A stretch of DNA of 8,971 bases from Pseudomonadota bacterium (GTDB lineage: Bacteria > Pseudomonadota > Gammaproteobacteria > Enterobacterales > Enterobacteriaceae): positions 1 through 8,971 of the forward strand of contig JAEYFY010000084.1 in NCBI GenBank assembly GCA_023454395.1. Reading direction: 5' to 3'. The first letter of the stretch is position 1, and the number at the start of each line of letters is the position of its first letter. A program made the position numbers and the translations under genes. Positions 1 to 6,877 of this stretch are shown here, in pieces. The notes under the pieces are model-generated. The model searched no databases. It was not told where the DNA came from and worked only from the letters and a program-made list of their open reading frames with translations.

Positions 1-139
1 TTGATGAAAAATAGTATTTCAAGAAAGCCTGTTCATTTGAATAGGTTTTCACATTAGCCGCTAAAGAAGAAAGAACGGCTTTAAGTTGAACTTTTGTACT
101 GTCATCTTCAAAAGTGATTAAGTGGATTATTGATTCCAT
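1..139 (-). CDS. Probable response regulator, N-terminal fragment (cut by window edge)
   Basis: Reading leftward from an ATG at 139, 46 codons stay open to the window edge, so only the N-terminus is visible. An AGGAG Shine-Dalgarno lies 6 bases before the ATG and supports this start. The fragment looks like the first strand and helix of a two-component receiver domain of the FixJ/LuxR type: a hydrophobic strand (IHLITF, residues 5-10), an acidic EDD (11-13), an amphipathic helix (KVQLKAVLSSL), then VKTYSNEQAFL, which matches the usual V-x-T-Y/F-x-S-x-x-x-F-L second-strand region. The phosphorylated aspartate and any DNA-binding domain lie outside the window. If correct, the protein is a cytoplasmic regulator. 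It could instead be an unrelated small protein, because 46 residues are little to judge from. Its promoter must lie in 140-607, divergent from cscR. Confidence 0.5.
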   Translation of the reverse strand, partial: MESIIHLITFEDDSTKVQLKAVLSSLAANVKTYSNEQAFLKYYFSS

Positions 140-607
140 ATGTTGCTCCTGGTTTTACTCTTCTCTTACACTAAAAGTGAGTGAGTAACGAAATTTGACT
201 AATTTATAAGTTTTTTGTGTAGGGTAACATTCACGCAACGGAGCCATATTCAGAATATATCAAATTAAAAATGATTAATACTTTTGCATTATATTATAGA
301 TAAAATATCAGAACTTTGTTTTGTTTCAATATTTGTATTTTATAGATAAGAATAATTTATTTCTATAATGAAAGGATGAGATAACTATTATTAATTGTAA
401 CTAAGTTTTTTCTCGTAAGTGATTTTAACTATATTAAACTCATCTAATAAGTAAAAAAAATAATATATTTAGGTGTTTTTCCATGAAGTAATTAATAGTC
501 TAATTTGGTTACAATACAATTCCCTTTGTGGCTTTTTGACTTTACTTCTTGTAAAATAGCACTTTATTTCTATTGACCCTTTTTAATAAACCAACCGAGC
601 CAATACT
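140..607. other. Gene-free AT-rich intergenic region between divergent regulator genes
   Basis: This 468-base stretch separates the minus-strand regulator fragment from cscR on the plus strand, so it should hold the promoters of both. I see no convincing small ORF, tRNA or strong hairpin. It is very AT-rich with several A and T runs. A TTGACT at 536-541 and a TTGTAA at 549-554 lie upstream of cscR, but neither has a good -10 at normal spacing, so no promoter is called. No copy of the palindrome found between cscA and cscK is visible here, which argues against simple autoregulation of cscR through the same operator. Confidence 0.6.
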
Positions 608-1603
608 ATGGCGTCACTGAAAGATGTAGCTCGACTTGCATCCGTTTCTTTGATGACAGTCTCAAGAGCGATTAATAACCCTGAGTTATTAAAACCAGAA
701 ACACTGAAACAAGTCCAAAATGCGATTGATCAACTTAACTATGTTCCAGATTATTCTGCACGAAAAATTCGTGGTCAAGGAACAAAGGTATCCTCAATTG
801 GTGTTCTAGCAATTGATACCGCAACGACACCATTTTCTGTGGAAATGATTTTATCGATAGAACAAACCGCCAGAGAATTTGGTTGGAGTTCATTTGTTGT
901 TAATTTGACTGCACAAGATTGTTATGAAAATGCCATTTGGCAACTTTTGGCTCAACGCCCAGATGGTATTATTTATACCACGATGGGGTTGCGTGAAATC
1001 ACCGTACATGAAAAGCTGCTTGATAAGAATTTAGTGTTAGCCAACTGCTTGGATAAAACGCACGCTTTTCCAACTTATATTCCCGATGACTATCATGGGC
1101 AGTATTTTGCGATGAAAAAAGTTATCGAGAAAGGGTATCGCCGCCCTTTGTGCTTTTATATACCTGAAGAATCTGTTGCAGGTCCTATTCGTCGTAAAGC
1201 CGTTGAAGATGCTTGGCAAGAGGCTGGATTGCCATTGGCAGATCTACAACAATATACGATGATGTTTGGAGATGAACACTATCGTGATGTGATTGAAATA
1301 TTGAAAAAGCATTGTGTTCATCAAAAAGCTGACTTCGATATTCTCATTTGTGGTAATGACCGTATTGCATTTTTAGCTTACCAAGTTTTACTTTCTATGG
1401 GGTTACGTATTCCAGAGCAAGTAGCTGTTTTGGGATACGATAATATGATTGGTACAGGAGAGTTGTTTTATCCACCATTAACGACGGTACAACTCCCTCA
1501 TTATGAATTAGGTAAAGAAGCAACGTTGCATATTATTCAAGAGCGAAACCATAGAAATACCGTACATGTACCTTGTCAATTAGTTGAACGTGAGTCTATT
1601 TAA
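608..1603 (+). CDS. cscR: CscR, LacI-family repressor of the sucrose genes
   Basis: A 331-residue LacI/GalR-family transcription factor, the same length as E. coli CscR as I recall it and similar along its whole length (for example MASLKDVARL, NYVPDYSARK, TATTPFSVE, RPDGIIYTTMGLR, CGNDR, PPLTTVQLPH). The helix-turn-helix is at residues 4-23 (LKDVARLASVSLMTVSRAIN) and the hinge helix at about 49-57. The periplasmic-binding-protein-like effector and dimerisation domain fills about 62-331. Known role of the family member: it represses the csc sucrose genes until an inducer derived from sucrose is present. Two palindromes between cscA and cscK (3232-3245 and 3301-3314) are the likely targets. The start is the first ATG and aligns with E. 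coli CscR; the Shine-Dalgarno is weak (a GAG about 9 bases upstream). The stop codon lies in the loop of a hairpin. cscR converges on cscA. Confidence 0.9.
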   Translation: MASLKDVARLASVSLMTVSRAINNPELLKPETLKQVQNAIDQLNYVPDYSARKIRGQGTKVSSIGVLAIDTATTPFSVEMILSIEQTAREFGWSSFVVNLTAQDCYENAIWQLLAQRPDGIIYTTMGLREITVHEKLLDKNLVLANCLDKTHAFPTYIPDDYHGQYFAMKKVIEKGYRRPLCFYIPEESVAGPIRRKAVEDAWQEAGLPLADLQQYTMMFGDEHYRDVIEILKKHCVHQKADFDILICGNDRIAFLAYQVLLSMGLRIPEQVAVLGYDNMIGTGELFYPPLTTVQLPHYELGKEATLHIIQERNHRNTVHVPCQLVERESI

Positions 1604-1613
1604 AGACTCACGT
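1588..1613 (+). terminator. Hairpin over the cscR stop codon, possible terminator
   Basis: A perfect 10-bp inverted repeat, ACGTGAGTCT at 1588-1597 and AGACTCACGT at 1604-1613, has a 6-base loop that contains the last bases of cscR including the TAA stop (1601-1603). It is followed not by a pure T run but by the C/T-rich heptamer repeats (CTTACTT). The stem is strong and well placed for ending cscR transcripts or protecting the 3' end, but without a clean U tract its activity as an intrinsic terminator is uncertain. On the minus strand the downstream bases are not T-rich. Confidence 0.5.
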
Positions 1614-1655
1614 CTTACTTCTTACTTCTTACTTCTTACTTCTTACTTCTTACTT
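1614..1655. repeat. Six tandem copies of the heptamer CTTACTT
   Basis: Six identical 7-bp units (CTTACTT, or AAGTAAG on the other strand) run without interruption from 1614 to 1655. They fill most of the 69 bases between the convergent cscR and cscA stop codons, directly after the cscR hairpin. Because the unit is 7 bp and sits outside both reading frames, copy-number change would not alter either protein. Such arrays usually arise and vary by replication slippage. Confidence 0.97.
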
Positions 1656-1672
1656 ATTTTCTTTTCTCAATA

Positions 1673-3139
1673 TCAGTAAATACTATTTAGCTGCCAATAT
1701 TGACCATCAATCAGTGTTGCATCACCATTCATGGCAAAAAGACGTAAAGTTTGAGCATCTTGTTGAGCATAATATCGGCTGCTAAAGGTGAATTCACCTT
1801 TGTTTACAAAGATTTCAATTGATGAACGATCAATGAAAATACGTAAATTCAATTCACAACCTTCAGGTAATGGAATACTTCTAGCGCCACTCATATTGTG
1901 CTGAGGATAATGGCGGTTAAGAACTAAACGATGTGATTGATTATCAACAAATAGCTCTAGCCCTTCACCTATCCATAAACCAAATTTTTCAGCATGACTG
2001 TCTAAAGATAACGTTAAGTCGAGTTCGATAGCGGCAGTATTATTTATTAGCTCGATAGATTGATTACTGAGTGTTAATGGTTGAATAGTCTGTTTTTCTT
2101 GGCGCAATGATTCGACTTCTTTAACGGGGATCATGCGTAAGCGATTTTTCGATTTATCAAATGTGATTTCACGAGGGAGTGTAAAACAGCCAGACCAAAA
2201 TTCAGATTTCGAAGGCATTGGCGAATTCCACATATCCATCCATCCCATTGAAACGCGACGACCATCAGGTGTCATAAATGATTGTGGCGCATAATAGTCA
2301 TGCCCATTATCAAGTTCAATAAAATGCCCTTGTGGTTTAAAAGGTTGATTTGGCGACCACTGGCCAATTAATGCACCTGATTGAAAGAGGTTGCGATATT
2401 GATAGCCTTCGGCTCGTTTACCTTGTGGTGAGAAGACGATCGCAAATTCGTTTTCTTGGCTGATAGGAAAGAAATCAGGGCACTCCCACATATAGACATT
2501 TTTATCATCCGTTTTTCCTAAAACAGCGTAATCGTTATTCCACTGCTGCCCTTCCTCAAATAAGGTTTCGCTAGAGAAGAGTAGGACTTGCCCTTGATCT
2601 TTTTCATCACGAGCGCCCACAACCATCCACCATTTACCTTCTTGATACCAAACTTTAGGATCACGAAAATGCATATAACCTTTAGGGGGTTCTAAAACGA
2701 TCCCTTTTTTCTCAAAATGAATACCATCTTCACTAACAGCAACACATTGCGCTTCATAGATTTGACTATCATCTCCTTCAGCAGCTAACCAGTTGTGTCC
2801 GGTATAGAAAAGATAGAGTTTACCTTCATGGCTAATAGCTGATCCTGAGAAACAACCACTTTTGTCGTAGTCATCTCCCGGCGCTAACGCAATAGGTTGG
2901 TGCTGCCAGTGGATCATGTCGGTACTTGTGGCATGTCCCCAATGCATTGGTCCCCAATCTTGAGAATAAGGATGGTGCTGATAGAAGGCATGATATAAAC
3001 CATCATGATAAATAAGACCATTAGGATCATTTAACCAGCCCGCAGGTGCTGCCAAATGAAACTGGGGATAAAATTTATTGCCTCGTTTTTCAATCAAGGT
3101 ATTTAAGGCTTTTGTTGATTGTTCTAAGCGGTGTTTCAT
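1673..3139 (-). CDS. cscA: CscA, GH32 sucrose hydrolase (invertase)
   Basis: Cytoplasmic glycoside hydrolase family 32 enzyme that splits sucrose into glucose and fructose. With the ATG at 3139 it has 488 residues, close to the 477 of E. coli CscA, and similar along its length. The catalytic set is intact: WLNDPNG at 35-41 with nucleophile D38, the FRDP motif with transition-state-stabilising D160, and WECPDF with acid/base E219. Residues about 25-330 form the five-bladed propeller and about 365-488 the C-terminal beta sandwich. There is no signal peptide, so sucrose must be imported first. The frame stays open upstream to an ATG at 3217, but 3139 is preferred: it has an AAGGAT Shine-Dalgarno 7 bases upstream and aligns with the E. 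coli start, and the extra 26 residues are non-homologous. Divergent from cscK; probably repressed by CscR through 3232-3245. A sucrose-6-phosphate hydrolase role is possible if a sucrose PTS exists elsewhere. Confidence 0.9.
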   Translation of the reverse strand: MKHRLEQSTKALNTLIEKRGNKFYPQFHLAAPAGWLNDPNGLIYHDGLYHAFYQHHPYSQDWGPMHWGHATSTDMIHWQHQPIALAPGDDYDKSGCFSGSAISHEGKLYLFYTGHNWLAAEGDDSQIYEAQCVAVSEDGIHFEKKGIVLEPPKGYMHFRDPKVWYQEGKWWMVVGARDEKDQGQVLLFSSETLFEEGQQWNNDYAVLGKTDDKNVYMWECPDFFPISQENEFAIVFSPQGKRAEGYQYRNLFQSGALIGQWSPNQPFKPQGHFIELDNGHDYYAPQSFMTPDGRRVSMGWMDMWNSPMPSKSEFWSGCFTLPREITFDKSKNRLRMIPVKEVESLRQEKQTIQPLTLSNQSIELINNTAAIELDLTLSLDSHAEKFGLWIGEGLELFVDNQSHRLVLNRHYPQHNMSGARSIPLPEGCELNLRIFIDRSSIEIFVNKGEFTFSSRYYAQQDAQTLRLFAMNGDATLIDGQYWQLNSIY

Positions 3140-3231
3140 ATCATTATCCTTATTATATTTCAGAGTTATTAGTGTGTTTTTAAGATCATATAAAGGGTAA
3201 AGAACAGACGTAATCACACTATGACTCTTGT

Positions 3232-3245
3232 TGTTAACGATAACA
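3232..3245. promoter_or_regulatory. Putative CscR operator O1 (cscA side)
   Basis: TGTTAACGATAACA is a 14-bp near-perfect palindrome centred on CG, the usual centre of LacI-family operators; only one base pair breaks the symmetry. It lies 93 bases upstream of the cscA ATG and shares the form TGTTAACGWTAWCA with the second site at 3301-3314, whose centre is 69 bp away. I infer it controls cscA, whose own -35/-10 I could not place with confidence. Assignment to CscR rests on context. Confidence 0.75.
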
Positions 3246-3275
3246 TTTAGAGTGAAAAAAATACGATGTATGAGA

Positions 3276-3304
3276 TTGACTTTATCATCTTATCTCATTA
3301 TGTT
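3276..3304 (+). promoter_or_regulatory. Predicted sigma-70 promoter of cscK
   Basis: TTGACT (3276-3281, 5/6 to TTGACA) and TATGTT (3299-3304, 4/6 to TATAAT) are separated by 17 bases. This places the transcript start near 3311, about 100 bases before the cscK ATG. The -10 overlaps the first bases of operator O2 (3301-3314), so a repressor bound there would block polymerase, which supports both calls. Confidence 0.6.
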
Positions 3305-3314
3305 AACGTTATCA
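3301..3314. promoter_or_regulatory. Putative CscR operator O2 (cscK side)
   Basis: TGTTAACGTTATCA is a 14-bp palindrome with a perfectly symmetric AACGTT centre and one mismatched pair. It is the second copy of the motif at 3232-3245 and overlaps the -10 and start region of the predicted cscK promoter. Two matching CG-centred palindromes in the divergent region of a locus that carries its own LacI-type repressor are strong circumstantial evidence for CscR binding. Confidence 0.75.
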
Positions 3315-3412
3315 GTGTGGATTTACGAGCAATATCTTTACTTATTCGTTATGAATAGTCATAAAAACAGAATATAGTTAAGAAAAATAATTGCTTATCT
3401 TCAGGAGAGATT

Positions 3413-4360
3413 ATGAAAGTCTGGTCTTTAGGTGACGCTGTTGTTGACTTGATCCCATTGCAAAACATGCAATATGAAGCATGTGCTGGTGGTGCGCCAG
3501 TCAATGTTGCTGCTGGCGTTGCTAAGCTTGGTCAACAAAGTGGTTTTATTGGGCGTGTCGGTGAAGATGCGTTTGGCCATTTTATGCAAAAAACATTGTT
3601 TGATCTGGGCGTTGATACTCGGACAATGGAATTTGATGAATTTCATCGTACCAGTACTGTTCTTGTCTCTTTACAAGAAAATGGTGAGCGTGATTTTACT
3701 TTTTTAGTTGCTGAGTCTGCTGATCAATTTTTAACAGAAAAATCTTTACCTGCATTTGAAAAAGATATTTTGCATTTTTGTTCTTTAGCATTAGTGAATC
3801 CCATTTGTCGCTCGACTTTAGATTGTGCAATCAAAAATATTAAAGAAAGCGGTTCACTACTGAGTTTTGATATTAATTTACGTCCTCAAATGTGGCGTGA
3901 TCATGAGGAAATGCGCGAAATTATCGATAATTATGCGCATAAAGCTGACATTTTAAAATTATCAGAAGATGAGCTTACGTGGATGACACAAGAAGTGACA
4001 TTGAATAATGCACTTAAAAAATTAGAAGATTATCCCGCTCGTTTAAAAGTGATCACCCAAGGCTCTAAAGGTTGTTTAGTTTTAACGCCAAATACGCAAG
4101 TCGCATTTAGTGCCTTTATCGTTGAATGTATTGATACAACAGGTGCTGGCGATGCTTTTATGTCAGGTCTGTTAGCTGCGCTTGCTGAATATGGTTTTGC
4201 TGAAGATGAACAATATTTATCAAAAATAGTGACGCAAGCAGCCGCTTGTGGCGCTTTAGCCACCACTCAAAAAGGGGCGATAGCAGCAGCACCAAGTCGT
4301 AAAAAATTACATGATTTTGTTCAGCAGCAACCGCCTTTACATGTTAGGGAGATTTTCTAA
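3413..4360 (+). CDS. cscK: CscK, fructokinase (PfkB family)
   Basis: Phosphorylates the fructose released by CscA to fructose 6-phosphate, using ATP, in the cytoplasm. At 315 residues it is slightly longer than E. coli CscK (307), which it resembles from the first residues (KVWSLGDAVVDL). Ribokinase/PfkB signatures are present: the substrate-binding GGAPVNVA at 26-33 with GFIGRVGEDAFG at 44-55, and the C-terminal DTTGAGDAF at 241-249 carrying the anion hole and catalytic base D247. An AGGAGA Shine-Dalgarno 6 bases before the ATG fixes the start. It is the only gene visible in its transcript. In E. coli cscK is followed by cscB in the same operon, but here a 233-base gap and an unrelated transporter gene follow. 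Likely repressed by CscR at 3301-3314. Confidence 0.92.
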   Translation: MKVWSLGDAVVDLIPLQNMQYEACAGGAPVNVAAGVAKLGQQSGFIGRVGEDAFGHFMQKTLFDLGVDTRTMEFDEFHRTSTVLVSLQENGERDFTFLVAESADQFLTEKSLPAFEKDILHFCSLALVNPICRSTLDCAIKNIKESGSLLSFDINLRPQMWRDHEEMREIIDNYAHKADILKLSEDELTWMTQEVTLNNALKKLEDYPARLKVITQGSKGCLVLTPNTQVAFSAFIVECIDTTGAGDAFMSGLLAALAEYGFAEDEQYLSKIVTQAAACGALATTQKGAIAAAPSRKKLHDFVQQQPPLHVREIF

Positions 4361-4423
4361 CAACTTACCCTTTTTTCTGGTTGTGGTTTTTACCACGGTT
4401 TTCCCTTAATGGTATCTTTTTTT

Positions 4424-4473
4424 CTCCATTTATAACGACTTTTCTCGGAGTGGTTATTTGTGGAGATTTTTTT
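4424..4473 (+). terminator. Possible intrinsic terminator downstream of cscK
   Basis: CTCCA and ATAAC on the left (4424-4436) pair with GTTAT and TGGAG on the right (4453-4465), with a 3x3 internal loop and a 16-base apical loop, followed by seven Ts (4467-4473). The T tract is convincing and the interrupted stem is not. It lies 64 bases past the cscK stop and would separate cscK from the rarD-like gene. Confidence 0.4.
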
Positions 4474-4593
4474 ATCTTGTCTATGCCGTTGCACTGATGT
4501 TTGATCAATCAATCAGCGATGATGATCATATTGTTCTGTCTATTTTAAGCGTATGATATTCAATCTTATTGACTTTTATTGATGGAACATTAA

Positions 4594-5505
4594 ATGTTGG
4601 CTCAATCGGGCGCGGTATTAGCCATTTTTTCTTATATTCTTTGGGGAATAACCCCTCTGTTTTATCGGCTGTTACCCGGAGCGCAGCCATTAGAAATGCT
4701 GGCTCAGCGTTTGATCTGGTCTATCCCTCTTTTATTACTCGTCCGACTCTTTATTAAAAATAGAACACGATGGCGCGCTGTTTTACAAGATAAGCGCTCT
4801 GTTTTTATGTGTCTATTTAGCTCAATGGCTATGGCCGTTTCTTGGTGTACATTTACCTATGCATTAACTCATCAACAAGTATTAGAAGCGAGCTTGGGGT
4901 ATTTTATTAATCCACTTTTCTCAATTTTATTAGGCGTCATATTCCTTAAAGAAAAGCTTAATCCAGCAGAAAAATGGGCTGTTACCTTAATTTGTGCCGG
5001 TGTGGGCTATCAATTGTGGATGTACGGTGAATTACCCGTACTCGCTATCATGATGGGGGGCGCATTTGCTGTATATGGCTTGATCCGTAAGTTTATTCGT
5101 TTTGATGTGATCACGTCTTTGTTTATGGAAACACTTTGGTTGCTGCCTTTAGCCATAGCTGCCACTATTTGGTTGTTGATTACAGAGAAAAGCGCACTAC
5201 CTTCTGCAGATAATCTGACTCGTTTTTATTATATTCTAACAGCACCGGTCACTATATTGCCGTTATTGTTTTTTACCGCCGCAGTCAAACGAACAACATT
5301 AACTGTCATCGGATTAGCACAATATATTGAACCAACCATTCAATTTTTACTGGCTGTTTTCTTATTCCATGAAGCTTTTGATGAAGTAAAAGGCGTGAGT
5401 TTCTCACTGATTTGGTTAGGGCTTTTATGCTGTATCTTAGCACTTATCCGCAAACGTCTTAATTATCTAAAAATTCAAAAAGGAAAACGTAGCCAAACGA
5501 TGTAA
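4594..5505 (+). CDS. rarD: RarD-type EamA/DMT membrane transporter
   Basis: A 303-residue inner-membrane protein of the drug/metabolite transporter superfamily, RarD subfamily. The sequence is almost continuous hydrophobic helices, consistent with about ten membrane segments arranged as two EamA halves. Visible family features: SYILWGITPLFYRLL near the N-terminus (residues about 13-27), LEASLGYFINPL after segment 4, the TLWLLPLA segment in the middle, and a late FFTAAVKR...GLAQYIEPTIQFLLAV region that matches RarD closely. The substrate of the family is not established; 'chloramphenicol-sensitive protein' is a historical name. The resemblance to E. coli RarD looks moderate, so this may be a paralogue rather than the orthologue. 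The ATG at 4594 has only a weak ATGGAA Shine-Dalgarno. A possible -10 (TATGAT, 4552-4557) lies just upstream, but its -35 partner (TTGTTC, 15-base spacing) is poor. Confidence 0.8.
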   Translation: MLAQSGAVLAIFSYILWGITPLFYRLLPGAQPLEMLAQRLIWSIPLLLLVRLFIKNRTRWRAVLQDKRSVFMCLFSSMAMAVSWCTFTYALTHQQVLEASLGYFINPLFSILLGVIFLKEKLNPAEKWAVTLICAGVGYQLWMYGELPVLAIMMGGAFAVYGLIRKFIRFDVITSLFMETLWLLPLAIAATIWLLITEKSALPSADNLTRFYYILTAPVTILPLLFFTAAVKRTTLTVIGLAQYIEPTIQFLLAVFLFHEAFDEVKGVSFSLIWLGLLCCILALIRKRLNYLKIQKGKRSQTM

Positions 5506-5589
5506 TGTTTTTATTTCTCTATTTCTCTGCCTGATTATTTTTTTATCTAGCTATTTTTCTATCAAGCTAAATCCGCTATGCTATATCAA

Positions 5590-5605
5590 AAGCAATCGTT
5601 TGCGT
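5590..5605. promoter_or_regulatory. PurR operator (PUR box) upstream of purT
   Basis: AAGCAATCGTTTGCGT matches 14 of 16 bases of the E. coli PUR box consensus ACGCAAACGTTTGCGT, with an intact CG centre and a perfect right half. It ends 33 bases before the purT ATG, where a repressor would overlap the transcript start; possible -10 sequences (TATGCT or CTATAT) lie at 5577-5586 just upstream. Known biology: PurR with hypoxanthine or guanine represses purine synthesis genes. Confidence 0.85.
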
Positions 5606-5638
5606 AGTTGCGGTTTTTATTAATGGTGAGGATAAAAA

Positions 5639-6826
5639 ATGACAGTGCTGGGTACGGCTCTTACGGCAAGTGCAACAAAAGTGATGTTATTGGGGGCCGG
5701 TGAATTAGGCAAAGAAGTTGCGATAGAATGCCAACGCTTAGGAATTGAAGTGATTGCCGTTGATCGCTATCTCAATGCTCCTGCTATGCATGTTGCTCAT
5801 CGTCATCATGTTGTAAATATGCTTGATAGCGATGCATTAAAGCAAGTTATTGAACAAGAGCGACCTGATTTTATCGTTCCTGAAATTGAGGCTATTGCAA
5901 CAGCGTTACTGGTTGAATTAGAACAAGCGGGGCAAAAAGTTGTTCCTTGCGCCCGTGCTGTAAAGCTAACAATGGATAGAGAAGGTATTCGTCGTTTAGC
6001 CTCAGAAACACTGCATTTACCTACATCGAACTATCAATTTGTTGATGATGAAGTGAGCTTTAAAAAAGCAGCACTAGAAATAGGCTTCCCTTGTATTGTA
6101 AAACCTGTCATGAGCTCATCCGGAAAAGGGCAAAGTGTTATTCGTAGTGAAAGCGATTTATCACACGCTTGGACTTATTCTCAAGAAGGCGGGAGGGCAG
6201 GAAAAGGGCGCGTGATCGTTGAGAAAATGATCCCGTTTGATTTTGAGATAACGTTACTGACTATTCACGCTGTTGATGGTATCCATTTTTGCGCCCCTAT
6301 TGGTCATCGACAAGAGAAAGGGGATTACCGTGAATCATGGCAACCTCAAAAAATGAGTGATATCGCGCTTGCTAAAGCACAGCATATTGCGAGTAAAGTG
6401 GTTGAGAACTTAGGAGGCTATGGTTTATTCGGTGTTGAGTTATTTGTTCAAGGTGATGAGGTATTCTTTAATGAAGTCTCACCTCGCCCTCATGATACAG
6501 GATTAGTGACACTAATTTCTCAAGACTTATCAGAGTTTGCGCTTCATGTTCGTGCTTTTTTAGGCTATCCCATTGGTGGAATTCGCCAATTAGGTCCTTG
6601 TGCATCAGCGGTTATTTTACCGGCGCTTTATAGTACAAATATCGTATATTCTGGTATTGAAAAAGCGTTGAAGGCAAATCGTCAAATTCGCCTTTTCGCT
6701 AAGCCTGAAATTGCTGGCACTCGCCGTTTAGGTGTGGTACTTGCCCATGCTGATACAATAAAACATGCATTGGATGAAGCAACAGCAGGTGCCAAGGCTA
6801 TTATTGCCAGTGACGCCAAAAAATAA
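5639..6826 (+). CDS. purT: PurT, formate-dependent GAR transformylase
   Basis: Phosphoribosylglycinamide formyltransferase 2, which uses ATP and formate to formylate glycinamide ribonucleotide, step 3 of purine synthesis and an alternative to folate-dependent PurN. Its 395 residues compare with 392 in E. coli, with near-colinear similarity. The preATP-grasp domain starts with [16 protein letters not shown] (15-30), with the substrate-binding VPEIEAIAT at 80-88. The ATP-grasp domain has [11 protein letters not shown] (155-165), and metal ligands E267 (FGVELF) and E279 ([11 protein letters not shown]). The C-terminal tail from about 390 diverges from E. coli, as is usual. A GAGGAT Shine-Dalgarno 6 bases before the ATG sets the start. 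A PUR box lies immediately upstream, so purine repression is expected. It converges on the ModA-like gene, sharing a hairpin between the two stops. Confidence 0.96.
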   Translation: MTVLGTALTASATKVMLLGAGELGKEVAIECQRLGIEVIAVDRYLNAPAMHVAHRHHVVNMLDSDALKQVIEQERPDFIVPEIEAIATALLVELEQAGQKVVPCARAVKLTMDREGIRRLASETLHLPTSNYQFVDDEVSFKKAALEIGFPCIVKPVMSSSGKGQSVIRSESDLSHAWTYSQEGGRAGKGRVIVEKMIPFDFEITLLTIHAVDGIHFCAPIGHRQEKGDYRESWQPQKMSDIALAKAQHIASKVVENLGGYGLFGVELFVQGDEVFFNEVSPRPHDTGLVTLISQDLSEFALHVRAFLGYPIGGIRQLGPCASAVILPALYSTNIVYSGIEKALKANRQIRLFAKPEIAGTRRLGVVLAHADTIKHALDEATAGAKAIIASDAKK

Positions 6827-6843
6827 CGATATAAAAAGGTGAC

Positions 6844-6877
6844 TTACCGCTAAAAAGGGAACTTAACTTAGCGGTAA
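6844..6877 (-). terminator. Hairpin between purT and the convergent ModA-like gene, likely terminator
   Basis: A perfect 10-bp inverted repeat, TTACCGCTAA (6844-6853) and TTAGCGGTAA (6868-6877), has a 14-base loop. Read on the minus strand, the last codons and the TAA of the ModA-like gene form the left arm and loop, and a T5 tract follows 6 bases beyond the stem. Read on the plus strand no T run follows, so it is mainly credible for the minus-strand operon. The area also holds an imperfect direct repeat (6832-6846 and 6851-6865, 13 of 15 bases alike, 19-base period). Confidence 0.5.

Noticed and set aside
536..576. Candidate -35 boxes (TTGACT, TTGTAA) upstream of cscR
   Set aside because: No acceptable -10 at 16-18 bases from either; in DNA this AT-rich a promoter call would be guesswork.
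3140..3217. Upstream in-frame ATG that would extend CscA by 26 residues
   Set aside because: The extension does not match CscA homologues, and the downstream ATG at 3139 has a good Shine-Dalgarno and the family's usual start.
3175..3218. CRP-like half sites in the cscA leader (TCACA at 3214-3218; TGTTT-N6-TCATA at 3175-3190)
   Set aside because: Only half sites or 7 of 10 core bases match; too weak to call, although catabolite control of sucrose genes would be expected.
3428..3707. Overlapping open frames inside cscK on both strands
   Set aside because: They lie wholly within a well-supported gene, resemble nothing I recognise and have no Shine-Dalgarno; they are shadows of cscK coding. The same applies to frames within cscR (1037-1219), the cscK 3' part (4030-4266) and rarD (4569-4757).
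4383..4396. Small hairpin GTGGT-TTTT-ACCAC after cscK
   Set aside because: The stem is only 5 bp and no proper T tract follows; the downstream structure at 4424-4473 is a better terminator candidate.
4500..4526. Repeated TGATCA and ATCA motifs upstream of rarD
   Set aside because: The TGATCA boxes are self-palindromic 6-mers that occur by chance, with no symmetric larger operator around them.
4458..4556. TTG-initiated 32-codon frame with a GGAG seven bases upstream and a hydrophobic start, between cscK and rarD
   Set aside because: A short TTG-start frame in AT-rich DNA is easily random, it overlaps the possible terminator, and no family is recognisable. It does not resemble a cscB remnant. 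Conservation in relatives would reopen it.
5549..5570. TAGCT...AGCTA inverted repeat downstream of rarD
   Set aside because: A 5-bp AT-rich stem with a 12-base loop and no following T run is not a credible terminator.
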